DNA of 64,000 nucleotides from an uncultured Lachnospiraceae bacterium. GTDB taxonomy: Bacteria; Bacillota; Clostridia; Lachnospirales; Lachnospiraceae. Under the pieces are notes generated by a model. The model saw only the letters and a list, made by a program, of their open reading frames with translations. It made no database searches and was not told the DNA's origin. The stretch lies in assembly GCA_910579395.1 (NCBI GenBank), contig CAJTUC010000023.1, forward strand, positions 1-64,000. The letters are read 5' to 3'. A program made the translations under genes and the position numbers. Shown here in pieces: positions 40,478-48,668 of the stretch. Within the stretch, counting starts at the first letter, position 1. The number at the start of each line of letters is the position of its first letter.

Positions 40478-40506
40478 ATTATACAACGAATGCGACTTCA
40501 TAGCAA
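40478..40506 (-). promoter_or_regulatory. Promoter of the hybrid kinase operon
   Basis: TTGCTA (40501-40506) and perfect TATAAT (40478-40483) are 17 bases apart on the minus strand. A direct repeat GTCCGGCTTC/GTCCGGCTAT lies just upstream at 40518-40538 and could be a regulator site. Confidence 0.65.
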
Positions 40507-40580
40507 TTTATTTTTACTTTGTCCGGCTTCGTCCGGCTATACTTGCTTCACATTATCTTAATAACATTATATGAACAACT

Positions 40581-41222
40581 TTACCTGTCAGTTCCTATAC
40601 CCTCGCGCCCATCAGGTTCCCGGAAGAATAGTTTCTCAATCCCCGGTAAAAGACTGCTGCTGCGATGGCCGAAAGCAGCACCCAGGAACAGCACTTTTGG
40701 CCTGTGAAGCAGAGAAACCGCAATCTCACAGCGGATACGCTGTCCCAGTGAAAGATTTCTTACCGGCGTATTGATGAATGCAGAGAGATCAAATATTTCC
40801 GTAAGCTCTCCGACACGCTTTTCTATTTCTCCATCCGATATATCATAAATAGCGCCAAAAAACTGAAAATTATCATAAGGCGTCAGGTGCGTCCAGAGCT
40901 GTTCCTTTTGTCCGAACACGGTTCCAATCTGGTAAGCGAGCTGCTTTCTCTTTTTGGTCGGGTCGATGCCAAGCACCTGCACCCTCCCGCCGTCCGGATA
41001 AAGAATCCCCGTCAGCATCTTGATCGTCGTACTCTTCCCCGCACCGTTCGGACCGATAAAAGCAAGCGCTTCGCCCTCTTCCACGGCAAAGGAGATTCCG
41101 TTTACTGCCTTTATCTCCTCTGTCTTCGGCTTAAAGACTGCCCGGATGCTGCCCTTCATCCCCTTTTCCTTCTGTTTCACCCGAAAAGTTTTAGATAAAT
41201 TTTCCGCTTCGATCACATTCAT
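40581..41222 (-). pseudogene. ABC exporter ATPase truncated at Walker B and fused to a permease tail
   Basis: The first about 180 residues are a normal ABC-2-type ATPase: MNVIEAENLSKTF, Walker A GPNGAGKST, Q-loop VFGQKEQLW, and signature NLSLGQRIRCEIA. The Walker B strand stops after KVLFL, where DEPT should follow. The next bases, read in another frame, encode VLLSAIAAAVFYRGLRNYSS and end at a stop (40595-40597). That resembles the C terminus of an ABC-2 permease. A deletion has apparently removed the rest of the ATPase and most of the permease gene(s). In the ATPase frame the reading ends with a short nonsense tail. The start has GGAGGAGGG. Confidence 0.8.
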
Positions 41223-41257
41223 TTCAGTGCCCTCCTCCATGTATGAAAATTTTGATA

Positions 41258-41306
41258 TCAAAAAAACCGCATGGTATATGCACTTCTGTGTATATACCAT
41301 GCGGTT
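41258..41306 (-). terminator. Attenuator hairpin before the ABC remnant
   Basis: Perfect 15-bp arms AACCGCATGGTATAT (41265-41279) and ATATACCATGCGGTT (41292-41306) are followed on the minus strand by TTTTTTTG. The hairpin sits between a leader peptide (41386-41460) and the ATPase ribosome binding site. CGCATGG also occurs upstream at 41354-41362, offering alternative pairing with the 3' arm. Confidence 0.8.
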
Positions 41307-41385
41307 CTTCTTTCCTCCTGTTCACCGCACAGCCAAATAAGACTTTTCATCTTACGGCCATGCGCTTTCCGGTCATTACCCGGTT

Positions 41386-41460
41386 TCAGGCTTTGGCTAA
41401 ATGATTAAAAATCTGCTGCAGCATAATGATCAGGTTAAAAAGTACACTGTTCTTAAACAT
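41386..41460 (-). CDS. Leader peptide of the attenuated ABC locus
   Basis: A 24-residue open frame starting MFKNSVLFNL, with a hydrophobic middle (LIIMLQQIF) and ending NHLAKA. GGAG lies 6 bases before the ATG, giving a better initiation site than many full genes here. It ends about 80 bases upstream of the terminator hairpin, with a small CCGG...CCGG hairpin between. This is the arrangement of ribosome-stalling attenuation used by some drug exporters and methylases. The peptide family is not recognised. Confidence 0.6.
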   Translation of the reverse strand: MFKNSVLFNLIIMLQQIFNHLAKA

Positions 41461-41503
41461 CTTTTACTCCATTTCCATACTCGAAAAATTTGAATTTTCG
41501 AAC

Positions 41504-41532
41504 AACTTATCACACCATATCAGAATTGTCAA
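41504..41532 (-). promoter_or_regulatory. Promoter of the attenuated leader
   Basis: A perfect TTGACA (41527-41532) and TAAGTT (41504-41509) are 17 bases apart, with an extended -10 TGA. The 41307-41622 gap holds the leader peptide, this promoter and a short CGAAAATT/AATTTTTCG hairpin (41481-41500). Confidence 0.5.
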
Positions 41533-41622
41533 GTTTTTTCAATAAATCCTACCAGAAAATTCCACCAGGCAACTGCCGAGAATGAGAATTTTCTTTCCCA
41601 GAACCTGCTGAAAACAAAAGTT

Positions 41623-43581
41623 CTATAAATACTCACCCATAAATTCCTCTTCTGACACAATCCTGACCCCCAGCTCTTTTGCCTTCTTGTTCTTGGAAGA
41701 ATTCGAATTTACATCGTTATTGATCAGGCAGGTGGTCTTTGCGCTCACGCTTCCGGTCACTTTTCCGCCCTTTTCTTCAATCAGTTCCTTGAGTTCGTTC
41801 CGGTTCCCATAATGATTCAGGCTTCCGGTAATGACGAAGCTGAGTCCCGCAAGCGTCTGCGCACTCTCATCTATCTGCTCTGCGGCAATCTCAATCTCTT
41901 TTAACAGATTGTCGAGCTGACTCAAATTCTTTTCATCCGCAAAATATTCATGAAAAGTACCGGCAAGCACTTCCCCGACGCCGTCGATTTCGCTCAGTTC
42001 TTCGGCCTGTGCCGCTTTCATCGCTTCCAAGTCGTATCGGTAATACCGGCATATCATTTTCGCATTGGCAAGACCGATACCGGTGATTCCAAGTCCGTAT
42101 ATCACCCGCGGCAGTGTCGTCTTTCTCGCATGATCAATGCTGGCAAGCAGATTTTGACAGGATTTTTCCCCCAAACCTTCCATCTGCGTGATTTCCTCCG
42201 CGAAACGCTCCAACCGGAAAATATCCGCATATTCATGGATAAATCCCTTTCCGATGAACTTTTCCAATGTCGCTTCCGAAAAACCGTCAATATTCATGGC
42301 ATCCCTGCTGACAAAAAGAGTGAAGGACTTGAGTTTTTTCGCCTCACAAAGCGGGTTGGTACAGTATAGCGACTGCACTTCATTGACCTGACGGATTTCC
42401 GTCGCCTGCCCGCACACCGGACAGTACTCGGGAATCTGAACGGAATCGCTCCCTGTCAGATTTTCCGCAATCTGGGGAATGATCATATTGGCCTTATAGA
42501 CCGTAATATGGTCGCCGATTCCCAGTTTCAGGCCGCGCAGGATGCTGATATTGTGCACGGAAGCCCGGCTGACTGTCGTCCCTTCCAGCTCCACCGGCTC
42601 AAAAACGGCTATCGGATTGATAAGTCCGGTACGGCTCGGACTCCACTCGATTTCCTTTAACACCGTTTCCCGAAGTTCGTCCGCCCATTTGAAAGCAATG
42701 GAATCCCGCGGGAACTTGGCTGTTGCACCGAGCGACTGCCCATAGGCGATATCTTCATAAACGAGTACCAGACCGTCGGACGGGATATCATAACGCTCGA
42801 TTTTTTTCTCGAAATGCTCAATTTCCTGCAAAATCGTATCAGGTGTTACTTTTCGATACTCTACCACATCAAACCCCTGCTCTGTCAGAAAACGGAACTG
42901 ATTCTCTCTGGAGTTCTCAAAATCCACGCCCTCCGCTTTTACCAGGCTAAAGGCGTAGAACATGACATTCCGCTCTGCCGTCACCTTGTTATTTAACTGG
43001 CGGACCGAGCCGCTGCAAAGATTTCTCGGATTCTTATACCGACTTTGCGCATCTTCAATCTGCCGGTTGATCTTCTCGAAATCGGAATAGGTGATTACGG
43101 CTTCTCCCCGCAGAATCAGTTCCCCCTGAAAAGGTATCGAAACCGGAATATTTTTAAAAACTCTTGCATTATTCGTAATGACTTCTCCGACTTCCCCGTT
43201 GCCTCTTGTCACCGCTTTTGCAAGTTTTCCTGCAAAAAAGGTCAATACAATGGTCAATCCATCCAGCTTCCATGACAGAAGCGCATCATTTCCGTTCAGC
43301 CAGTCGCGCAGTTCCTCCCTGCTCTTCGTCTTTCCAAGCGACAGCATCGGCCGCTCGTGACGTTCTTTCGGCAGATCATCCACCGCTTCATACCCTACCC
43401 GTATCGTCGGGCTGTTGGATAACGTAACACCCGTTTCTTCTTCCAATGCCGCCAGTTCGTCATAGAGACGGTCATATTCATAATTGCTCATGATTTCCGT
43501 ATCCTGCGCATAATATGCCTGGGAAGCATCATTCAGGATCGCGGCCAGTTCTTTCATTCGACTTCTCTTTTCATTCTGCAT
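41623..43581 (-). CDS. ligA: NAD-dependent DNA ligase
   Basis: A protein of about 652 residues with all LigA parts. The Ia domain is SNYEYDRLYDELAALE. The adenylation Lys is in WKLDG (about residue 100). Further stretches are CSGSVRQLN, the four-Cys zinc finger (CPVC ... CTNPLC), HhH repeats around GLGITGIGLANAK, and a C-terminal BRCT domain (LAGLSFVITGSLN). It seals nicks using NAD+. WKLDG in place of the usual EPKIDG is a variant I associate with Lachnospiraceae. The start at 43581 is chosen on family length. It is probably co-transcribed with the rluF-like gene upstream. Confidence 0.93.
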   Translation of the reverse strand: MQNEKRSRMKELAAILNDASQAYYAQDTEIMSNYEYDRLYDELAALEEETGVTLSNSPTIRVGYEAVDDLPKERHERPMLSLGKTKSREELRDWLNGNDALLSWKLDGLTIVLTFFAGKLAKAVTRGNGEVGEVITNNARVFKNIPVSIPFQGELILRGEAVITYSDFEKINRQIEDAQSRYKNPRNLCSGSVRQLNNKVTAERNVMFYAFSLVKAEGVDFENSRENQFRFLTEQGFDVVEYRKVTPDTILQEIEHFEKKIERYDIPSDGLVLVYEDIAYGQSLGATAKFPRDSIAFKWADELRETVLKEIEWSPSRTGLINPIAVFEPVELEGTTVSRASVHNISILRGLKLGIGDHITVYKANMIIPQIAENLTGSDSVQIPEYCPVCGQATEIRQVNEVQSLYCTNPLCEAKKLKSFTLFVSRDAMNIDGFSEATLEKFIGKGFIHEYADIFRLERFAEEITQMEGLGEKSCQNLLASIDHARKTTLPRVIYGLGITGIGLANAKMICRYYRYDLEAMKAAQAEELSEIDGVGEVLAGTFHEYFADEKNLSQLDNLLKEIEIAAEQIDESAQTLAGLSFVITGSLNHYGNRNELKELIEEKGGKVTGSVSAKTTCLINNDVNSNSSKNKKAKELGVRIVSEEEFMGEYL

Positions 43582-43665
43582 GGATGCTGCTTTCCTCCAT
43601 TTCTCATTCCTCCGACAGATTTCTCTGTCTGACATCCTTGTTTCTGTCAGGTTCCCTCCGGCTTT

Positions 43666-44400
43666 CTACAGTCTGCTTTCAACATCTGCCCTCACCGGAA
43701 AACACCCGGCGTATAATCCCTTCCGCTCCGCTTCTGTCAGTTCCCGGTATTCGCCCGGCTTCATATCGGCAAGTTCTATATTCATAACGCGTGTTCTTTT
43801 TAATTTTCTGACTTCATACCCAGTCTCCCGGCACATCCTGCGAATCTGCCGGTTGATACCCTGGGTCAGTATCATCCGCATCGTATTGCTTCCAAGCTTC
43901 GTAATTTCACAAGGCCTTGTCGTCAGCTCCAGTTCTTTCAGGTAAATGCCCTCCCGCATCCGCGTGAGCGCCGTTTCTGTCAGCGTTTTATTCACTTTCA
44001 CAATATACTCTTTCTCATGGCCGTTAGCTCCCCGCATCATGGCATCGATCAGTTCTCCATCATTTGTCATGATGAGAAGTCCTTCCGACTCCTTATCCAG
44101 CCTGCCCGCATAAGTAAGTCTGACCGGATAGCGCAGGACATCCTGAATTTTCACATCCGCGTGCCTGTCTTTCTCCGTACAGATTACCCCTGCCGGCTTA
44201 TAAAATGCCAGAATCACCTTTTTATCACGGCACCCGACGCGTTCTCCTCGAACGCAGATATCATCTTCTTCCGTCACCTTCATGCCGGGCAGAGCCGTTT
44301 TCCCATTGACGGTAACGGACCCCTGTCCAATCAGCTTATCCGCATCCCTTCTGGAACAGATACCGCATTGTGCAAGATATTTATTCAGCCTCGTTTCCAT
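43666..44400 (-). CDS. 23S rRNA pseudouridine synthase, RluF/RsuA family
   Basis: A protein of about 244 residues. The N-terminal S4 RNA-binding domain is RLNKYLAQCGICSRRDADKL. The catalytic domain has the nucleophile Asp in GRLDKESEGLLIMTNDG and the RluF-type stretch QGINRQIRRMCRETGYEV. It converts a uridine of 23S rRNA (RluF-type target) to pseudouridine. It overlaps the SGNH hydrolase gene by 20 bases. The family is certain; the RluF rather than RluB/RsuA assignment rests on the GINRQIRRM region. Confidence 0.88.
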   Translation of the reverse strand: METRLNKYLAQCGICSRRDADKLIGQGSVTVNGKTALPGMKVTEEDDICVRGERVGCRDKKVILAFYKPAGVICTEKDRHADVKIQDVLRYPVRLTYAGRLDKESEGLLIMTNDGELIDAMMRGANGHEKEYIVKVNKTLTETALTRMREGIYLKELELTTRPCEITKLGSNTMRMILTQGINRQIRRMCRETGYEVRKLKRTRVMNIELADMKPGEYRELTEAERKGLYAGCFPVRADVESRL

Positions 44401-45493
44401 TCTCATCCTGCCCTTTCGATTCCGCTTTTCTGACAACACCATGCTCCATCAGAAAGTTTTTCCAATCCGCATAGTTATTAGCATACAAATGCACGCCATC
44501 GAACGTCAGCTCGCTTTTGAGCAGACCGTTCTCATCCGTAAAATACGGATTGCTGTCCAGATAGAAAACGTCAATTCCGTCCGCCAGACTCGCCGCCGCC
44601 ACATTCTTGGCATTGATATTGATATTATTAAATTCTGTCTCCAGATTATTCTTTTCCTCGCTGACATGGAGATTCGCCATCAGAAAAATGATCGCCTGTG
44701 GCTGCCACTCCCGAATCTGCTCGAGCACAATCTGATAATGTTCCCTGAAAAATTCGGTATCACCGTATCCGAGTTCATTCATGCCAAGCATAATGTAAAT
44801 TTTACCATATTGCTTCTGTTGGAGCACCTGACTCAAATCCACCTTTTCTCCGGTCTCCTGCCAGGTAACGCCCTTTTCTCCCAGCAGCTTATAAATGGTC
44901 ATGCCGTTCTCACAATAAAAATCCGCCTCCAGACCGGCATAATCGGAAATTCCCATCGTTCTGGAATCCCCCAGAAACGCGGCATCCTTAAAATAATCTT
45001 CCCCCACCGTTGTATAAGGATACTCCGTCGTTAAAGCGACTTTTCCCACATCCTCATAATAAATGGAATTGGTCTCTACCGGCGGGTATTCGACGAAAAC
45101 TGTCTTACCTACAAGCGCCTCTTCCGCCTCCTTTTCTTCTTCCGCCTCAAGAGCCTCCGCCTCTTTAGCCAACTCCTCCTGCGCCTGTGTACCAATCTGT
45201 GCTCCGATACCCGGTAACAGTGCATCCGAATTTCCACGCCCAGTCATTACATGATTCCGCTCCGGCAGTCTCGCCATGACAGATTCCGCCCCCGTAAAAT
45301 TACTGACGTTATTTTGTCGTTCTGCTTCCCATACAACGGCAAAAAGGGGGTTCGACATCAAATCCCCCCATTTTATTTTCCCGTAATCGCGATATATAAC
45401 AAGTGCTATGCCCCCTATCGTCATAAACAGCCATAACACCAGCAATGCCGCCAGATATGGGCAGTTATGTATCATCTTTTTTAAACGCTTCAT
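44381..45493 (-). CDS. Membrane-anchored SGNH/GDSL hydrolase
   Basis: A protein of about 370 residues. An N-terminal membrane helix (YLAALLVLWLFMTIGGIALVI) is followed by an Ala/Glu-rich coiled linker (about 95-125) and an extracellular SGNH domain. That domain has block I FLGDSRTMG (catalytic Ser), GMNELG (Asn) and DGVHLYANN (Asp and His). It lies 21 bases downstream of an MBOAT gene, the standard pairing for O-acetylation of a surface polysaccharide: MBOAT moves the acyl group across the membrane and the SGNH protein transfers it. AAGG lies 5 bases before the ATG at 45493. Confidence 0.85.
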   Translation of the reverse strand: MKRLKKMIHNCPYLAALLVLWLFMTIGGIALVIYRDYGKIKWGDLMSNPLFAVVWEAERQNNVSNFTGAESVMARLPERNHVMTGRGNSDALLPGIGAQIGTQAQEELAKEAEALEAEEEKEAEEALVGKTVFVEYPPVETNSIYYEDVGKVALTTEYPYTTVGEDYFKDAAFLGDSRTMGISDYAGLEADFYCENGMTIYKLLGEKGVTWQETGEKVDLSQVLQQKQYGKIYIMLGMNELGYGDTEFFREHYQIVLEQIREWQPQAIIFLMANLHVSEEKNNLETEFNNININAKNVAAASLADGIDVFYLDSNPYFTDENGLLKSELTFDGVHLYANNYADWKNFLMEHGVVRKAESKGQDENGNEAE

Positions 45494-45514
45494 GCGAACC
45501 TTCACTCCCAAAGT

Positions 45515-46903
45515 CTAAAATCTGAAATAAAGAAACGGATTGTTGCTTCCTGCCATGATCTCATAGACAGAAAGGCAGAATATTACAATAACAGCCACTA
45601 CGGCATACCACTTCTGTTTATGCTTACGGTAAAGCTCCATCGGCCAGGAAGTCGAACACAGGATACAGGCAATAAATAACAGCCCATATTCTTTCAGATA
45701 TCGCAGCACCTGCTCGCTGCCAACGATTACATCCGACGAATGAATGCCTATCATATTCTGTAAATAATTTAGTAACTGACGCATATCGGTAATTGCAAAA
45801 ATCATCCATGTCATGGGTATCAGCAAGATAACATATAGATGACCTATGATTTTTTTACTTTCCAGCCACTTCCCGAAACCTTTCTTTTCAATGGCCAACA
45901 GTACAAAAAAGGTCATTCCCCACAATGCGAAATTGAAACTCGCACCATGCCATAATCCAGTCAGAGTCCATACAACAAACAGATTAAAAACCATTCTCAG
46001 GAACCCCTTCCGGTTGCCGCCGAGCGGAATATATAAATATTCTTTGAACCATCGTCCAAGGGTAATATGCCACCTTCTCCAAAATTCCGAGATAGATTGG
46101 GAGATATAAGGGTTATTGAAGTTCCGCGGAATTCGAAAACCAAGCATCTTTCCCAGACCTTTTGCCATCAGAGAATACCCCCAGAAATCAAAATAAATCT
46201 GAAAAGAATAGGCAAACGCTCCCATCCATGCCGCGGCTGCCGACAGATTCCCCGCGCCCGCAGACATCAGGGTATTCCAAAGCGTTCCAATCTGATTCGC
46301 CAGCAATACTTTTAAGCCGAGACCGATACTGAAAAGCTTCAGGCCGTTTTCCACTGACTTTTCCCGTATTTTCCGCTCTTTCATCCGCTCTGCCACTTCT
46401 TCATATTTGACAATCGGCCCTGCGATCAGCTGCGGAAACATCGTTACATAGGCCGCAAAGGACACAAAATCAGCCTTTTCCTTCAACTTGCCGCGATAGC
46501 AGTCCAGTAGATAGGAAACGATCTGAAAAGTATAAAAACTAATGCCGAGCGGCAAAGTGAGTGTCAAGACCGGTATTTTCTCTCCCGCGAACAGAGAATT
46601 GAAAATTCCCGCCGCAAAGTCCCAGTACTTAAAAACGAAAAGCATTCCAAAGTTATAAATCAACGATAAAATAAGAACGGTTTTTGCATTCTTTTTTTCT
46701 TTTTCAAGAATCAGTTTTCCTGCACCGTAATTGAGAAGAATAGAAAAAATAAGCAGCAGAACATAGTAAGGTTCTCCCACTCCATAAAACAGCAAGCTTC
46801 CCGAAAGTAACACAATATTACGGTATTTTCCGGGAATGAACAGATATATCAACATAAAAACCGGCAAGAACCGGAACAAAAATTCGATACTGGAAAATAG
46901 CAT
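45515..46903 (-). CDS. MBOAT family O-acyltransferase (AlgI/DltB type)
   Basis: A protein of about 462 residues with about 11 membrane helices. The invariant active-site His is in LTGLWHGASFNFALWG (about residue 325), and the preceding conserved region reads SISEFWRRWHITLGRWFKEY. It is expected to carry acetyl groups across the membrane for transfer to a cell-wall or capsular polymer by the adjacent SGNH hydrolase. It has its own promoter (46940-46968) and is the first gene of the series MBOAT, SGNH, rluF-like, ligA. The acceptor polymer is unknown. Confidence 0.92.
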   Translation of the reverse strand: MLFSSIEFLFRFLPVFMLIYLFIPGKYRNIVLLSGSLLFYGVGEPYYVLLLIFSILLNYGAGKLILEKEKKNAKTVLILSLIYNFGMLFVFKYWDFAAGIFNSLFAGEKIPVLTLTLPLGISFYTFQIVSYLLDCYRGKLKEKADFVSFAAYVTMFPQLIAGPIVKYEEVAERMKERKIREKSVENGLKLFSIGLGLKVLLANQIGTLWNTLMSAGAGNLSAAAAWMGAFAYSFQIYFDFWGYSLMAKGLGKMLGFRIPRNFNNPYISQSISEFWRRWHITLGRWFKEYLYIPLGGNRKGFLRMVFNLFVVWTLTGLWHGASFNFALWGMTFFVLLAIEKKGFGKWLESKKIIGHLYVILLIPMTWMIFAITDMRQLLNYLQNMIGIHSSDVIVGSEQVLRYLKEYGLLFIACILCSTSWPMELYRKHKQKWYAVVAVIVIFCLSVYEIMAGSNNPFLYFRF

Positions 46904-46939
46904 ACCCATTGACTCCCCAAATAAATGACTCCAAATAAT

Positions 46940-46968
46940 AGTATATGATAGGCGGGGGGAATTTACAA
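46940..46968 (-). promoter_or_regulatory. Promoter of the MBOAT-SGNH-rluF-ligA series
   Basis: TTGTAA (46963-46968) and TATACT (46940-46945) are 17 bases apart on the minus strand. Confidence 0.65.
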
Positions 46969-47013
46969 GAGGCGGGGTGGGGGAAATCCGAAAAATTTTT
47001 GCAGGCAGCGGGG

Positions 47014-47045
47014 GCCGACAGAGGATGTGATGTTCCTTTGTCGGC
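47014..47045 (-). terminator. Possible terminator of the GH13 gene
   Basis: A 7-bp stem GCCGACA/TGTCGGC with an 18-base loop lies 40 bases after the GH13 stop codon. No T-run follows directly; AAAAATTTTT comes about 20 bases later, so its termination activity is doubtful. Confidence 0.35.
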
Positions 47046-47084
47046 TAACTGCTCTTCAATGTATTGTTATATAACTGAAACTGG

Positions 47085-48668
47085 TCAGATTTGCCAGATG
47101 GTAAAGGACTGCGCTCCTAATGAGTAACGGCCATCGGAGCAGGTAGCTGTGCCGATTTCGTAGAGTTTCTCTGTGCTTGTAAGAAGCATCGGTTCTTTTG
47201 AAAGCTCCCGGCTTTGAGAAAATGCCGATGCTTCGATCACGGCTTCCTTTCCGGAAGGATTGCTCATCATCAGTAAGTTTCCGCGGCGGTAGGCAAAAAC
47301 GCGTTCGTTTTCTTTGGCATAGAGCACTTCCAGGTTTTCGTTGATCTGGAGCGCCTCATTCTCCCTGCGGATTTTCAGGATAGCTTTTACAACATTCAGC
47401 AAAGAATCCTTGTCCTTTTCCTGTGCTGCGACTGTCGGGGCATTTGGTGTTATGTCAACCGGGAGGTAGAGTTGTTCAGGATCGGCTGTGGAAAAACCGC
47501 AGTTCTTTGTATCATCCCACTGCATCGGCGTGCGGGAGCCGGTTCTCGTGTAACCGCCTTCTTTTGTGATCAGCTCGGACTGGTAACGCATACCAATTTC
47601 ATCCCCGTAATACAGGAAAGGATTGCCGGGCATGGTAAAAAGAAACGCATAAGCCAGTTTCAATTCCTGCATATTCAGGCAGGCGGAAGCGCGTACCGTA
47701 TCATGATTTCCGGTGATCAGACAATAATGGCCCTGTTCTTTTGTCCGTTCATACCCTTTCAGATAGTCGTCAAAGAAATCCAGAATACTCCTCGTACTGT
47801 CTTTGTGGAAAAAGCTGTTATTCTCACCGTTTTTCATATCCCGCATCAACAGATTGTAGCCGTTTCCGACCCAGTCCAGGCAGAAATCCATGTGAAAGCC
47901 CGCAGGAATCGCCAGCTCCGGTCTGTTCCATTCCGAAACGAGCGCAGCCTCCGGATAACATTCATCCAGCATCTGTCTGATTTCCTTCCATATCCTACAG
48001 GTTCCCGTCCTTTTTTCGTCATCATTTTTCACTAGAGAATCCGCCATATCTACCCGGAAACCATCGCATCCCTTATCCAGCCAGAAACGCATAATATCTT
48101 TCAAAGCCTCACGCGTCGCGATACAGGCCGGGTCATCCATGCCTTTCTGCCATGACTGCTCCGGGTTCAAAAAACCATAGTTGAGCGCCGGCTGGCATTT
48201 GAAGAAATTCAAAACATAGACGCCGTTCCGCTCGCTCTCTCCCGCCACATGCTTTAATCCTTCCGGCGCGTGGAACCAGTTATCGGTCCAGATATAACGG
48301 TCGGAATACTGATTATGTTCCGCCCTGCTGCTCTCCAAAAACCATGAATGCTCTTCGGAAGTATGTCCGGGTACAAGGTCTAACAGGATGTGCATTCCTC
48401 TTTGATGCACCTCATCAAAAAGCCGTACCAGATCTTCATTGCTTCCATACCGCTCCGCCGTCTTTTTATAATCCCGCACGTCATATCCTGCATCCCGAAA
48501 AGGAGAATCATAGCACGGATTCATCCAGATTGCATTGCATCCCAATTCCCTGATATAATCGAGTTTTCCGATGATTCCCTGAAAATCTCCGATTCCGTCT
48601 CCGTTCGAGTCCATAAAGGACTGTGGATAAATTTCATAAAATACCGCATCTTTTAACCATTTTGGCAT
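47085..48668 (-). CDS. GH13 alpha-glucosidase/alpha-amylase family protein
   Basis: A protein of about 527 residues with the GH13 (beta/alpha)8 barrel. Region I is LLDLVPGHTS, region II GFRVDMADSL (nucleophile Asp), region III LVSEWNRPE (acid/base Glu) and region IV LITGNHDTVR (Asp). The calcium-type loop DSNGDGIGDFQGI is near residue 22. It hydrolyses alpha-glucosidic bonds of short oligosaccharides, and the absence of a signal peptide places it in the cytoplasm. The N-terminal Met at 48668 follows AAGGAGAGG; the start overlaps the end of the rsmF-like gene by 16 bases. The precise substrate is not settled. Confidence 0.9.
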   Translation of the reverse strand: MPKWLKDAVFYEIYPQSFMDSNGDGIGDFQGIIGKLDYIRELGCNAIWMNPCYDSPFRDAGYDVRDYKKTAERYGSNEDLVRLFDEVHQRGMHILLDLVPGHTSEEHSWFLESSRAEHNQYSDRYIWTDNWFHAPEGLKHVAGESERNGVYVLNFFKCQPALNYGFLNPEQSWQKGMDDPACIATREALKDIMRFWLDKGCDGFRVDMADSLVKNDDEKRTGTCRIWKEIRQMLDECYPEAALVSEWNRPELAIPAGFHMDFCLDWVGNGYNLLMRDMKNGENNSFFHKDSTRSILDFFDDYLKGYERTKEQGHYCLITGNHDTVRASACLNMQELKLAYAFLFTMPGNPFLYYGDEIGMRYQSELITKEGGYTRTGSRTPMQWDDTKNCGFSTADPEQLYLPVDITPNAPTVAAQEKDKDSLLNVVKAILKIRRENEALQINENLEVLYAKENERVFAYRRGNLLMMSNPSGKEAVIEASAFSQSRELSKEPMLLTSTEKLYEIGTATCSDGRYSLGAQSFTIWQI

